From assembly GCA_030638325.1 (NCBI GenBank), contig DAOWEV010000193.1, forward strand, positions 1 through 40,738: a DNA stretch of 40,738 nucleotides, in the 5' to 3' direction. The translations under genes and the position numbers were made by a program. This DNA is from Bacteroidales bacterium. GTDB lineage: Bacteria; Bacteroidota; Bacteroidia; Bacteroidales; JAGOPY01. Under the pieces are notes generated by a model that was not told the origin of the DNA, did no database searches, and saw only the letters and a program-made list of their open reading frames with translations. Below are positions 28,839 to 37,103 of the stretch, piece after piece; position 1 is the first letter of the stretch, and every line of letters starts with the position of its first letter.

Positions 28839-29969
28839 CTATTGATTTACAAACTCAAGCACTGTTTCCGTAATGTATTCCAACTGTTCTTCATCCAGTT
28901 CCGTATGCATCGGCAGTGATATTACTGTACTGGCCAGCATTTCCGTAACCGGAAAATCACCCTTTTTATATCTCGGGTCAAGATAGGCTTTTTGCATGTG
29001 CATTGGAACGGGATAATAAATGCCAAAAGGGATATCTTTTGAAGCGAGGTGTTGTTGCAGAGCATCCCTGTCAACATCCCTAATCACTAAAGTATACTGG
29101 TGATATACATGGTTTGACCGGTTAAATTCGACCGGTGTTTTTAATTTGGGATTATCTTTAAAGGCTTCATTATAGATGGCTGCCACTTTTCTCCTGGCCA
29201 TCGCATATTGGTCCAGGTACTTCAGTTTTACATTTAGAACAGCAGCCTGGATGCTGTCAAGCCTCGAATTTACCCCTACCATGTCATGGTAATATCTGAC
29301 TGTCATACCATGATTTACGATGATCCTGAGTTGCTCCGCCAGCCCATCATCATTGGTAAATATGGCTCCCCCATCGCCATAACATCCCAGGTTTTTGGAA
29401 GGGAAAAATGAGGTACAACCGACATGTCCAATGGTCCCTGCCTGGGCCTTTGACCCGTCTTTAAAGTAATACTCCGCACCAATTGCCTGGGCGGTATCTT
29501 CGATCACAAACAGATCATATTCTCTGGCTATCTCAAGAATGGCATCCATATCAACACATTGCCCGAATAAATGCACCGGCACAATGGCTTTTGTCTTTGG
29601 AGTGACAGCCCTGCGAATCGCTTCGGGGTCTATATTAAAAGTATCCGGGTCTACATCTACCAGAACCGGTGTTAACCTCAACAGGGCAATAACCTCCACG
29701 GTAGCAATAAATGTAAAAGAAGTTGTGATGACCTCATCCCCGGGTTGCAGTCCAAGAGCCATCATAGCAACCTGAAGTGCATCTGTACCATTGGCACAGG
29801 GGATTACGTGCCTGATCCCGAGGTATTTTTCCAGGTTTTCCTGGAACCTGCCAACAGCCGGGCCATTTATGAATGCAGTCGAATCAACAATTTCCTGAAT
29901 AGCAGTATCAATTTCCGGTTTGATGTTCCCGTACTGCGTGTGCAGGTCCACCATTCTTATCTGTTTCAT
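28839..29969 (-). CDS. wbpE: DegT/DnrJ/EryC1 aminotransferase, WbpE/WlbC-like
   Basis: [74 protein letters not shown]. Confidence 0.92.
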   Translation of the reverse strand: MKQIRMVDLHTQYGNIKPEIDTAIQEIVDSTAFINGPAVGRFQENLEKYLGIRHVIPCANGTDALQVAMMALGLQPGDEVITTSFTFIATVEVIALLRLTPVLVDVDPDTFNIDPEAIRRAVTPKTKAIVPVHLFGQCVDMDAILEIAREYDLFVIEDTAQAIGAEYYFKDGSKAQAGTIGHVGCTSFFPSKNLGCYGDGGAIFTNDDGLAEQLRIIVNHGMTVRYYHDMVGVNSRLDSIQAAVLNVKLKYLDQYAMARRKVAAIYNEAFKDNPKLKTPVEFNRSNHVYHQYTLVIRDVDRDALQQHLASKDIPFGIYYPVPMHMQKAYLDPRYKKGDFPVTEMLASTVISLPMHTELDEEQLEYITETVLEFVNQ

Positions 29970-29987
29970 AAATCGAATTATTTAGTG

Positions 29988-29995
29988 CAAATGTA
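29988..29995 (-). promoter_or_regulatory. Candidate -7 element (TACATTTG) for the wbpE-wbpD-wbpB block
   Basis: TAnnTTTG on the minus strand 19 bp upstream of the wbpE start; T-rich stretch further upstream. Confidence 0.45.
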
Positions 29996-30088
29996 GGTAA
30001 TATTGCATATTGTGAAAAAAGAAAAAACAAAATTGTGCAACCTTCCTGGTCATAAAATGTCTTTAATAGATGATACTTGATAAAAATG

Positions 30089-30123
30089 GTTCTATCTTGA
30101 ATTTAATGATTAAATGATAGAAC
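30089..30123. repeat. Nested inverted repeat (possible cruciform)
   Basis: GTTCTATC ttga ATTTAAT g ATTAAAT GATAGAAC: outer 8-bp and inner 7-bp stems. Confidence 0.75.
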
Positions 30124-30131
30124 GACATTTA

Positions 30132-30155
30132 AGCATTTTAGCATTTTAGCATTTC
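30132..30155 (+). repeat. Octamer repeat AGCATTTT, 3 units
   Basis: agcatttt agcatttt agcatttc followed by cattaaaataaca. Confidence 0.85.
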
Positions 30156-30317
30156 CATTAAAATAACAATAAAACCATAAAAGTAAAAAGTCATTAACTT
30201 TGAACTTTTGTTTTTATTACTTTTATCTTTTATTATATTTTATGGCGCTACCACGTGTTTAATGGATTAATGATTGAATGATTGAATGTAGGAACAATAA
30301 ATAGCATTTGCCAATTT

Positions 30318-30357
30318 AAGCATTTTCGCATTTAAGCATTTACCCATGTAAGCATTT
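30318..30357 (+). repeat. Octamer repeat AAGCATTT, 5 units, followed by a repeated tail
   Basis: aagcattt tcgcattt aagcattt acccatgt aagcattt, then ccattaaaataaca as at 30155. Confidence 0.85.
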
Positions 30358-30388
30358 CCATTAAAATAACAGAAAACCTATTTTATAA

Positions 30389-31516
30389 ATGGATATTGAA
30401 ATTCATGAAGTTAAGACCAAAGGCGATATTGATGAATTCGTTCGATATCCGCTAAGATTATACAGGCATAATCAATTTTATGTTCCTCCGCTAATTGGAA
30501 ATGAAAAAGCAAGCCTGGATCCTGAAAAAAATCCGGCCCTGGAATTTTGCGAGCTTGCGTGCTGGCTTGCAAGGAAAAACGGTAAGGTTGTGGGACGCAT
30601 TGGCGGGATTATCAATCGCCGGGAAATAGAGATAAAAAAGCTTAACCATGCGCGGTTCAGCTGGTTTGATTTCGAGAATGACGCCAATATTGGACGATCT
30701 TTGCTGAAAACCGTAGAATCCTGGGCCATATCAAATGGAATGGATGCTATTTATGGCCCCTATGGATTTACCAGTTTTGATAAGCATGGATTGCTAATTA
30801 AAGGGTTTGAGGAACTGACAACCAAGATAGCTGTTTATAATTTTCCTTACTATCAGGACGTCATTGAACAATTTGGATATAAAGAAAAAATGGATTGGGT
30901 GGAATTCCGTATAACAGTTCCTGACCAGATACCTGAGAAAATAGAGAGGATAGCACAGATTGCATTGCAGCGGAACCAATTGCATGTTCCGGAAGTGAAG
31001 AAGGCAAAAGGCATGATGGAGTATAAGGATGCGTTTTTCCAGTTACTGAATGAAGCATATGCTGATCTGAGCGGCGCTGTGCCTTTAACCAGCAAACAGG
31101 CCTCATTGTTCAGCAAAGCATTCTTCAAATATCTAAATCCTGATTATGTGACTTTAGTACTTACCAAAGACAATCAACTGGCTGCCTTTGGCATCACCGT
31201 TCCCTCCCTGTCGAGAGCGCTTCAAAAAGCGAGGGGGAAACTATTGCCTTTTGGGTTCTATCATCTCTGGAGGGCATTAAAAGTGAATGACACCATAGAT
31301 TTAATGCTGATAGCCGTCAAACCGGAGTTTCAGAATAAAGGGGTCAACTCTATCTTGTTCTGGAAACTTATTCCAAATTATATCAAACACCGTATAAAAT
31401 ACGTTGAAACAAATCAAAACCAGACAGATAATGTTAAAGTACAGGCCCAGTGGAAATATTTTGACGCCAGGCATCATAAGACATCGAGATCTTATATAAA
31501 ATACTTTGTTCAATGA
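30389..31516 (+). CDS. GNAT-superfamily-like protein conserved in Bacteroidetes
   Basis: FVRYPLRLYRHNQFYVPPLIGNEKASLDPEKNPALEFCELACWLARKNGKVVGRIGGIIN; MDAIYGPYGFTSFDKHGLLIKGFEE. Confidence 0.75.
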   Translation: MDIEIHEVKTKGDIDEFVRYPLRLYRHNQFYVPPLIGNEKASLDPEKNPALEFCELACWLARKNGKVVGRIGGIINRREIEIKKLNHARFSWFDFENDANIGRSLLKTVESWAISNGMDAIYGPYGFTSFDKHGLLIKGFEELTTKIAVYNFPYYQDVIEQFGYKEKMDWVEFRITVPDQIPEKIERIAQIALQRNQLHVPEVKKAKGMMEYKDAFFQLLNEAYADLSGAVPLTSKQASLFSKAFFKYLNPDYVTLVLTKDNQLAAFGITVPSLSRALQKARGKLLPFGFYHLWRALKVNDTIDLMLIAVKPEFQNKGVNSILFWKLIPNYIKHRIKYVETNQNQTDNVKVQAQWKYFDARHHKTSRSYIKYFVQ

Positions 31517-31555
31517 TATTTTAAAGAAATCCCTGCACATCAGCAATCATTTACC

Positions 31556-31563
31556 TAAATTTG
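31556..31563 (+). promoter_or_regulatory. Candidate -7 element (TAAATTTG)
   Basis: TAnnTTTG 46 bp upstream of ATG 31609; overlaps the ORF-track TTG start, supporting the later ATG. Confidence 0.35.
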
Positions 31564-31608
31564 CGTTCGGAAAACTCAGGCGCTTTTATCCTGAAGAATA
31601 TATTACTA

Positions 31609-32373
31609 ATGAAAGTCCTGTTAAAATATTTTCTGTCTCTGTTATTTCTGATCTGGCTCATTCCTGTTTCCGGCCAGGTTAGCATTCAGGATTCTGCACT
31701 TACCATTCCAATGTTTTACGGAACTTACAGTTATCAGATCCCGCAAGCTGATATGGCTGAAAGATTCGGTAATAACTCGCTGATTGGTCCCGGGTTTCAG
31801 ATTAAGACTTCATCCAACTGGATATATGGTCTCGAATGGGGCTTTATTTTCGGCAACAATATTAAATACGGTTTTTCGATCTTTGATGATATCATGACAT
31901 CCGACGGGAACATCATCAGCGGAGACGGGGTGCCTGCTGTAGTAGCATTGTTTGAAAGAGGGAATATCTTTTCACTGAGGTTCGGCCGGCTCATTCCGGT
32001 ACTGAGCCCCAATCCCAATTCCGGAATTGTTATTGGTATCAGCGCAGGGTATTTGATGCATAAGATCAAGATAGAAGTAGAAAACAACAGCGCGCCACAA
32101 TTAAAAGGTGATTATAATAGAGGATATGACCGCATGTCAAGCGGGTTTGCCATCAGCGAATACGTGGGATACATGTACCTCGGAAACACCAGGATAATCA
32201 ATTTCTTTATAGGCGTTGAGTTTTATCAGGCCTGGACAAAAAGCAGAAGAGATTATATATTTGACCTGATGGGCCCCGACAAGAAGAACCGGTTTGATGT
32301 GCTCATCGGCCCTAAGATATCCTGGATAATACCATTGCATAGAAGAGCCCCGCAAGAATATTACCTGTATTAA
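31609..32373 (+). CDS. Outer-membrane beta-barrel-like protein, uncharacterised, adjacent to kdtA
   Basis: Signal peptide MKVLLKYFLSLLFLIWLIPVSGQ; barrel-like alternation; aromatic C-terminus (EYYLY). Confidence 0.75.
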   Translation: MKVLLKYFLSLLFLIWLIPVSGQVSIQDSALTIPMFYGTYSYQIPQADMAERFGNNSLIGPGFQIKTSSNWIYGLEWGFIFGNNIKYGFSIFDDIMTSDGNIISGDGVPAVVALFERGNIFSLRFGRLIPVLSPNPNSGIVIGISAGYLMHKIKIEVENNSAPQLKGDYNRGYDRMSSGFAISEYVGYMYLGNTRIINFFIGVEFYQAWTKSRRDYIFDLMGPDKKNRFDVLIGPKISWIIPLHRRAPQEYYLY

Positions 32374-32386
32374 TGTTACATCTTTC

Positions 32387-33637
32387 ATGTCATTTTTATA
32401 CAATATTACTATACGAACTTATGGGCTTGTCATCCGGTCTGCAGCTCCATTCAACGACAAAGCCAAAAAGTGGCTGCATGGAAGAAAAGATCTCTTCAGC
32501 GAGCTGGAAAATAAATTTGCCGGTTCCGGAAAAAAGACCAGAAGAATATGGTTTCATTGTGCCTCCCTCGGAGAATTTGAGCAAGGGCGGCCGGTGATTG
32601 AGAGGCTTCGGAAAGATCATGAAAATATCGAGATCATCCTGACTTTTTTCTCTCCTTCGGGCTATGAGATCAGAAAAAATTATGAGGGCGCTGACTATAT
32701 TTTCTATCTGCCATTGGATACTCCGAAAAATGCAGCGAAGTTTGTTGACCTGATAAATCCCGACCTCGCTATATTTGTGAAATATGAATTCTGGTTTAAT
32801 TACCTGCATGCCCTCAATACAAGAAATATTCCGGCAGTGGTCATATCGGCTATTTTTCGCAGGAACCAACATTTCTTCAAATGGTATGGCGCCTGGTTCC
32901 GGAAGCAACTTGATCATGTGAATTTTTTCTTTGTGCAGGACCAGGTCTCTTATGATTTGCTGGCCTCTATTGGAGCTGAACATGTTATCATAAGCGGAGA
33001 CACCCGTTTCGACAGGGTGACTGAGCTTGCGTCCAAAGCTAAAAAAAATCCTGTTGTGGAATCATTTTGCAAAAGATCGCAGGTGATGCTTGCCGGAAGC
33101 ACCTGGCCCCGGGATGAAGAAATCATTCTTAAGCTGATCGGGCAATCTTCCGGGTCACTCAAAATCATTTTCGCCCCGCATGAAGTAGATGAGAACAGGA
33201 TCAGGACATTACAACAAAAGCTTTCCGGAGAGAAGGTTTTGAGGTACTCCGAAGCAAATGAAGAGAATGTTAAAAAAGCACAGATACTTATCATCGACGG
33301 CATCGGATACCTCTCCAGCCTGTATCAATACGCAACGATCGCTTACATCGGAGGCGGGTTCGGGACCGGCATACACAATATCCTGGAGGCCGCCACCTTC
33401 GGGAAACCGGTCATTTTCGGGCAAAACTATAACAAATTCAAAGAGGCTGTCGACCTGGTGGAAGCCGCAGGAGCATTCTGCATTCATGACGAGGAGGAAC
33501 TGGTGAAAACGGCGGACTTCTTGCTCAATAATCAAAAAACCTATCAAAATGCCTCACAGATATGCCGGGAATATGTTGAAAAGCATGCCGGGGCTACCGG
33601 GGTGATTGTGGAAACTCTTTCACGGTACCGCTTTTAA
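32387..33637 (+). CDS. kdtA: 3-deoxy-D-manno-octulosonic acid transferase (KdtA/WaaA)
   Basis: RRIWFHCASLGEFEQGRPVIERLR, LTFFSPSGYEIRKNYEGADYIFYLPLDT, LAGSTWPRDEEIIL, YIGGGFGTGIHNILEAATFGKPVIFG. Confidence 0.95.
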   Translation: MSFLYNITIRTYGLVIRSAAPFNDKAKKWLHGRKDLFSELENKFAGSGKKTRRIWFHCASLGEFEQGRPVIERLRKDHENIEIILTFFSPSGYEIRKNYEGADYIFYLPLDTPKNAAKFVDLINPDLAIFVKYEFWFNYLHALNTRNIPAVVISAIFRRNQHFFKWYGAWFRKQLDHVNFFFVQDQVSYDLLASIGAEHVIISGDTRFDRVTELASKAKKNPVVESFCKRSQVMLAGSTWPRDEEIILKLIGQSSGSLKIIFAPHEVDENRIRTLQQKLSGEKVLRYSEANEENVKKAQILIIDGIGYLSSLYQYATIAYIGGGFGTGIHNILEAATFGKPVIFGQNYNKFKEAVDLVEAAGAFCIHDEEELVKTADFLLNNQKTYQNASQICREYVEKHAGATGVIVETLSRYRF

Positions 33638-33645
33638 AACTTTCA

Positions 33646-33653
33646 TACCTTTG
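33646..33653 (+). promoter_or_regulatory. Candidate -7 element (TACCTTTG) for the M17 aminopeptidase
   Basis: TAnnTTTG 29 bp upstream of ATG 33683. Confidence 0.4.
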
Positions 33654-33682
33654 CATGCATTGAATTTTAAGATCATTTTAAA

Positions 33683-35113
33683 ATGAAGCTGACACGTGTA
33701 AATAAAGTACCCGGACCGGATAGTTTTATTCTTCTAATCTCTGATATCAGCTCGCTTGAAGGAACGTCATACCTTTCTCCGGAAGAGCTTGCTTATGCAA
33801 AAAAGACCCTGAATGACAAAAAAAATACAATGTGCCTGGACCGCCTCGGAAAGATGGCTTGTATCCATGTCTTTAAGAGAGATGATAATAATGCAAAAAG
33901 GCTGGAATCATGCAGAAAAGCGGGTGATAAAATAGCCGCTGACCTGAATGGCCATAAGATCAAAAATGTTGTGGTCATCGATGTGGAGAATGTCATGGAT
34001 GAAGCGCTTTCAATGGCCGAAGGGATCATGCTGGGGAATTACCAGTTTGTCAAATACCTGAAGGAGAAGAAGGAAAATTCCCTGAAATCGGTAAATATTC
34101 TGTCAAAGGCGGTTAAGAAGAGCCATGTTGATATGTTGAATATTGTGGTGGATGCAACCTGCCTCGCAAGAACCCTGGTGAATGAGCCTGTTTCCTTCCT
34201 GAATGCGGTCAGGCTGTCAAATGAGATCAGGAAGATGGGAACGGAAAGCGGAGCTAAAGTGGAAGTGCTGAACAAGAAAAAGATCGAGTCTTTGAAGATG
34301 GGCGGACTGCTGGCGGTCAACAAAGGCAGTGTGGATCCCCCGACCTTTACCATCATGGAGTGGAAACCCGAAAAGCCGGCAAACAAAAAACCTGTGGTAC
34401 TGGTCGGGAAAGGGGTTGTATTCGATACCGGGGGATTGAATCTCAAACCCGGCAATTATATGGACGATATGAAATGCGACATGGCAGGTGCAGCGACGAT
34501 GTCAGCAACTATTTATGCAGTGGCCAGGGCGGGATTGCCGGTGCATGTGATCGGACTGATCCCGGCTACCGATAACCGCCTCAATGGAAACGCCTATGTT
34601 TCTGGAGATGTGATCAGGATGTACGACGGCACCACAGTGGAGGTCAAAAATACTGATGCTGAAGGAAGAATGATACTTGCAGACGCCCTCAGCTATGCCA
34701 AAAAATACAAGCCGGAACTGGTGATCGATGCAGCAACGCTCACAGGGGCTGCCAGACGTGCTATCGGCAAATATGGCATCGTCGCCATGGAAAACAAGGC
34801 CGGAGAACAAATGGAAAGCTTAAAAGAAAGCGGCGAAAGAGTGTATGAAAGAATTGCTGTGTTTCCATTCTGGGAAGAATATGCCGAGCTTATCAAATCC
34901 AACATTGCAGACATCAAGAATATTGGCGGCCTCGATGCAGGTATGATCACCGCCGGTAAGTTCCTGGAACATTTTACAGATTATCCTTTCATTCACTTAG
35001 ACATAGCGGGCCCTGCTCATATTGAAAAGAAAGACAGTTACAGAACGACAGGCGGCACCGGGACAGGTGTTAGATTATTGTTTGATTTTCTGAAAAACTA
35101 CTGTACTGATTAG
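33683..35113 (+). CDS. pepA: Leucyl aminopeptidase family protein (M17)
   Basis: VGKGVVFDTGGLNLKPGNYMDDMKCDMAGAATM, NTDAEGRMILADALSYA, ATLTGAARRAIG. Confidence 0.95.
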   Translation: MKLTRVNKVPGPDSFILLISDISSLEGTSYLSPEELAYAKKTLNDKKNTMCLDRLGKMACIHVFKRDDNNAKRLESCRKAGDKIAADLNGHKIKNVVVIDVENVMDEALSMAEGIMLGNYQFVKYLKEKKENSLKSVNILSKAVKKSHVDMLNIVVDATCLARTLVNEPVSFLNAVRLSNEIRKMGTESGAKVEVLNKKKIESLKMGGLLAVNKGSVDPPTFTIMEWKPEKPANKKPVVLVGKGVVFDTGGLNLKPGNYMDDMKCDMAGAATMSATIYAVARAGLPVHVIGLIPATDNRLNGNAYVSGDVIRMYDGTTVEVKNTDAEGRMILADALSYAKKYKPELVIDAATLTGAARRAIGKYGIVAMENKAGEQMESLKESGERVYERIAVFPFWEEYAELIKSNIADIKNIGGLDAGMITAGKFLEHFTDYPFIHLDIAGPAHIEKKDSYRTTGGTGTGVRLLFDFLKNYCTD

Positions 35114-35142
35114 AGGCTGGCCTTAAAGGCTAAAAGCGGCAA

Positions 35143-35170
35143 TAAAAAAAGGGGTGCACCTCTGCACCCC
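35143..35170 (-). terminator. Intrinsic terminator oriented on the minus strand
   Basis: Perfect 8-bp stem GGGGTGCA/TGCACCCC with 4-nt loop (35151-35170), then T7 on the minus strand (A7 at 35144-35150). Confidence 0.75.
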
Positions 35171-35196
35171 AGCCAAGCTAAAACTAATAGGTAGGA

Positions 35197-35217
35197 ATAA
35201 TAAAACTGTTTTATTAT
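35197..35217. repeat. Perfect 21-bp palindrome
   Basis: ATAATAAAAC t GTTTTATTAT. Confidence 0.85.
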
Positions 35218-35375
35218 CAGTTAATTGCAAAATTATAGAGAAGTAATACGGTTTTTTATAAGTTTTTTTAAAAAAATATTAACAAATTGTTAATAACCTT
35301 TTGAAAGACAGTGTGTTTTCATAATTTAAAGCATATAAATCAAAATATAATACCATCCACTAAAACCTGAAACTA

Positions 35376-35990
35376 TTGTACTTCATAAAAACACCCGGCA
35401 TATTAAAAACGATCTTTCCATCTAATCTGATATGGGATATTCATACAGAAGATAAGATCATTTATCTGACCATTGATGACGGGCCTACACCGGATCTCAC
35501 ACTTGCCATTCTTAATATTTTAAAAGAATTTAATGCTCAGGTCACCTTTTTTTGTGTCGGAGATAATGTTGAAAAGCATCCTTTTTTGTATTCAGAAATT
35601 TTAAACGCCGGCCATGCTGCCGGGAACCATACCTTCAACCATCTGAATGGCTGGAAAACGGCAACAGCTGATTATTTAAATAATGTGGAGCAATGCAAAC
35701 AGCTTGTGGCAGGCGATCTTTTCAGGCCTCCATACGGCCGCATCTCATTCAGCCAGAACAAGGCCCTGAAAAAAGATTTCAGGATCGTCCTGTGGTCGGT
35801 GCTGAGTGGTGACTTTGACCAAAAAGTATCGAAAGAAAAGTGCCTGGAAAATGTGATTAAACACACCAAACAAGGTTCTATTGTTGTGTTCCATGATCAT
35901 ATTAAAGCAGCCCGGAATTTGCTTTATGCCTTACCAGGATTTCTAAAGGAATTCAAAAAGAAAGGATTTCGTTTTGAGGCGTTGGGCTAA
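35376..35990 (+). CDS. Polysaccharide deacetylase family protein (NodB domain), TTG start
   Basis: IIYLTIDDGPTPDLTLAILNILKEFNAQVTFFCVGDNVEKHP, HAAGNHTFNHLNG, FRPPYGRIS; in-frame stop at 35361 and no suitable ATG. Confidence 0.92.
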   Translation: MYFIKTPGILKTIFPSNLIWDIHTEDKIIYLTIDDGPTPDLTLAILNILKEFNAQVTFFCVGDNVEKHPFLYSEILNAGHAAGNHTFNHLNGWKTATADYLNNVEQCKQLVAGDLFRPPYGRISFSQNKALKKDFRIVLWSVLSGDFDQKVSKEKCLENVIKHTKQGSIVVFHDHIKAARNLLYALPGFLKEFKKKGFRFEALG

Positions 35991-36130
35991 GCTGTCTTTC
36001 AGCTGGAATAATAACCGTATGCAAAGTATACGGAAAAACATGCGAAACATTAATCAGAACCCCGAATGGGGTTCAACAAACAACACCAATATTTCAAAAG
36101 CCAGATAATACGGCAAAGAAAAGGAGGTGA

Positions 36131-36208
36131 TTTACAGTTTACAATTTACGATGTACAATTTACAAAGTTGGGGGGGCGGGAATTACATCGTAAATAGTAA
36201 ACTGTAAA
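36131..36208. repeat. Inverted repeat with heptad-periodic arms and G-rich loop
   Basis: TTTACAGTTTACAATTTACGATGTA (36131-36155) pairs with TACATCGTAAATAGTAAACTGTAAA (36184-36208), one mismatch in 25. Confidence 0.85.
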
Positions 36209-36339
36209 CTGTAAATTGTAAAACCGCTTCACGGTTCACAATAGATTGATGAATACCTCACTTGATAATGAACTACAAAATTACGACATGACTGTTTTTA
36301 GCGGGTCAGGAGTTCTGAACTTTCAACTCGTAATTCAAG

Positions 36340-37005
36340 TTAAAAATAATAAATCTCCTCTTCCCCGGCATATTCAATATCCTTTAACATGCTACGGTCG
36401 TAGCGCTCTTTGATTATTTGGGCGATGCCTGACTCATAATCTTTTTTTCTCAGTATAAATTTAATATTATCCCGACCGGTAACGGATTGATATGCTTTCA
36501 GAAGTCTTTTTGCTTTTCTCTCAAAATTCCCGCTGGGCAATATATATAATTGGTTTTCAACCTCTTCCTGTCCATCACACAATTCAAATCCGATCAATTT
36601 ATTATACTTGATGGCCCTTGTGTTAGTTTTCAATATCCGGGCATAAGCTATCAAACCACCTATTATTATCCCGAGCTCCGCAAGGATCAAAATCGCCAGG
36701 ATCGGAACAGGTGTATTGTAAATATCCTTATCCCAGAAAAAGATACCAGTCTCCATAGTATTCTTTTCCCAGTCGATGTTCTTCCCGTTTATGAGGCCAA
36801 TTTTCTTATCCTTATATTCAATGATAAAATACAGGTTGTTATTATTGTTTATGGATTCAAACCACTGCTGTTGCATTTCCTCTGTAATATGCCCCCTGTA
36901 TTCCATGAATTGCGAGATCAAAGGTGAAGTTCTCCATTTCCGCACAAGTTCGATGTCTCCTTCCTCAAGGCGCCTGAAAGTAATATCGAATTTCTTTATG
37001 ATCAT
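36340..37005 (-). CDS. GNAT family N-acetyltransferase
   Basis: FRRLEEGDIELVRKWRTSPLISQFMEYRGHITEEMQQQWFESI; NTRAIKYNKLIGFELC. Confidence 0.8.
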   Translation of the reverse strand: MIIKKFDITFRRLEEGDIELVRKWRTSPLISQFMEYRGHITEEMQQQWFESINNNNNLYFIIEYKDKKIGLINGKNIDWEKNTMETGIFFWDKDIYNTPVPILAILILAELGIIIGGLIAYARILKTNTRAIKYNKLIGFELCDGQEEVENQLYILPSGNFERKAKRLLKAYQSVTGRDNIKFILRKKDYESGIAQIIKERYDRSMLKDIEYAGEEEIYYF

Positions 37006-37024
37006 TTTAGACTGGTTTATTTTT

Positions 37025-37032
37025 CAAAGGTA
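37025..37032 (-). promoter_or_regulatory. Candidate -7 element (TACCTTTG), divergent promoter for the GNAT gene
   Basis: TAnnTTTG on the minus strand 20 bp upstream of 37005. Confidence 0.4.
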
Positions 37033-37065
37033 AAAGTAAAATTCACCTGATGAAATATTTATCTT

Positions 37066-37073
37066 TAATTTTG
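37066..37073 (+). promoter_or_regulatory. Candidate -7 element (TAATTTTG), divergent promoter for the radical SAM gene
   Basis: TAnnTTTG 31 bp upstream of ATG 37104. Confidence 0.4.
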
Positions 37074-37103
37074 TCACTCATCTGAAATGCTGAATATACT
37101 GAT

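Noticed and set aside
36015-36074. Two hairpins after the NodB gene (CCGTAT/ATACGG and GAACCCC/GGGGTTC) as terminators
   Set aside because: Short stems without a U-tract; plausible but not strong enough to list as features
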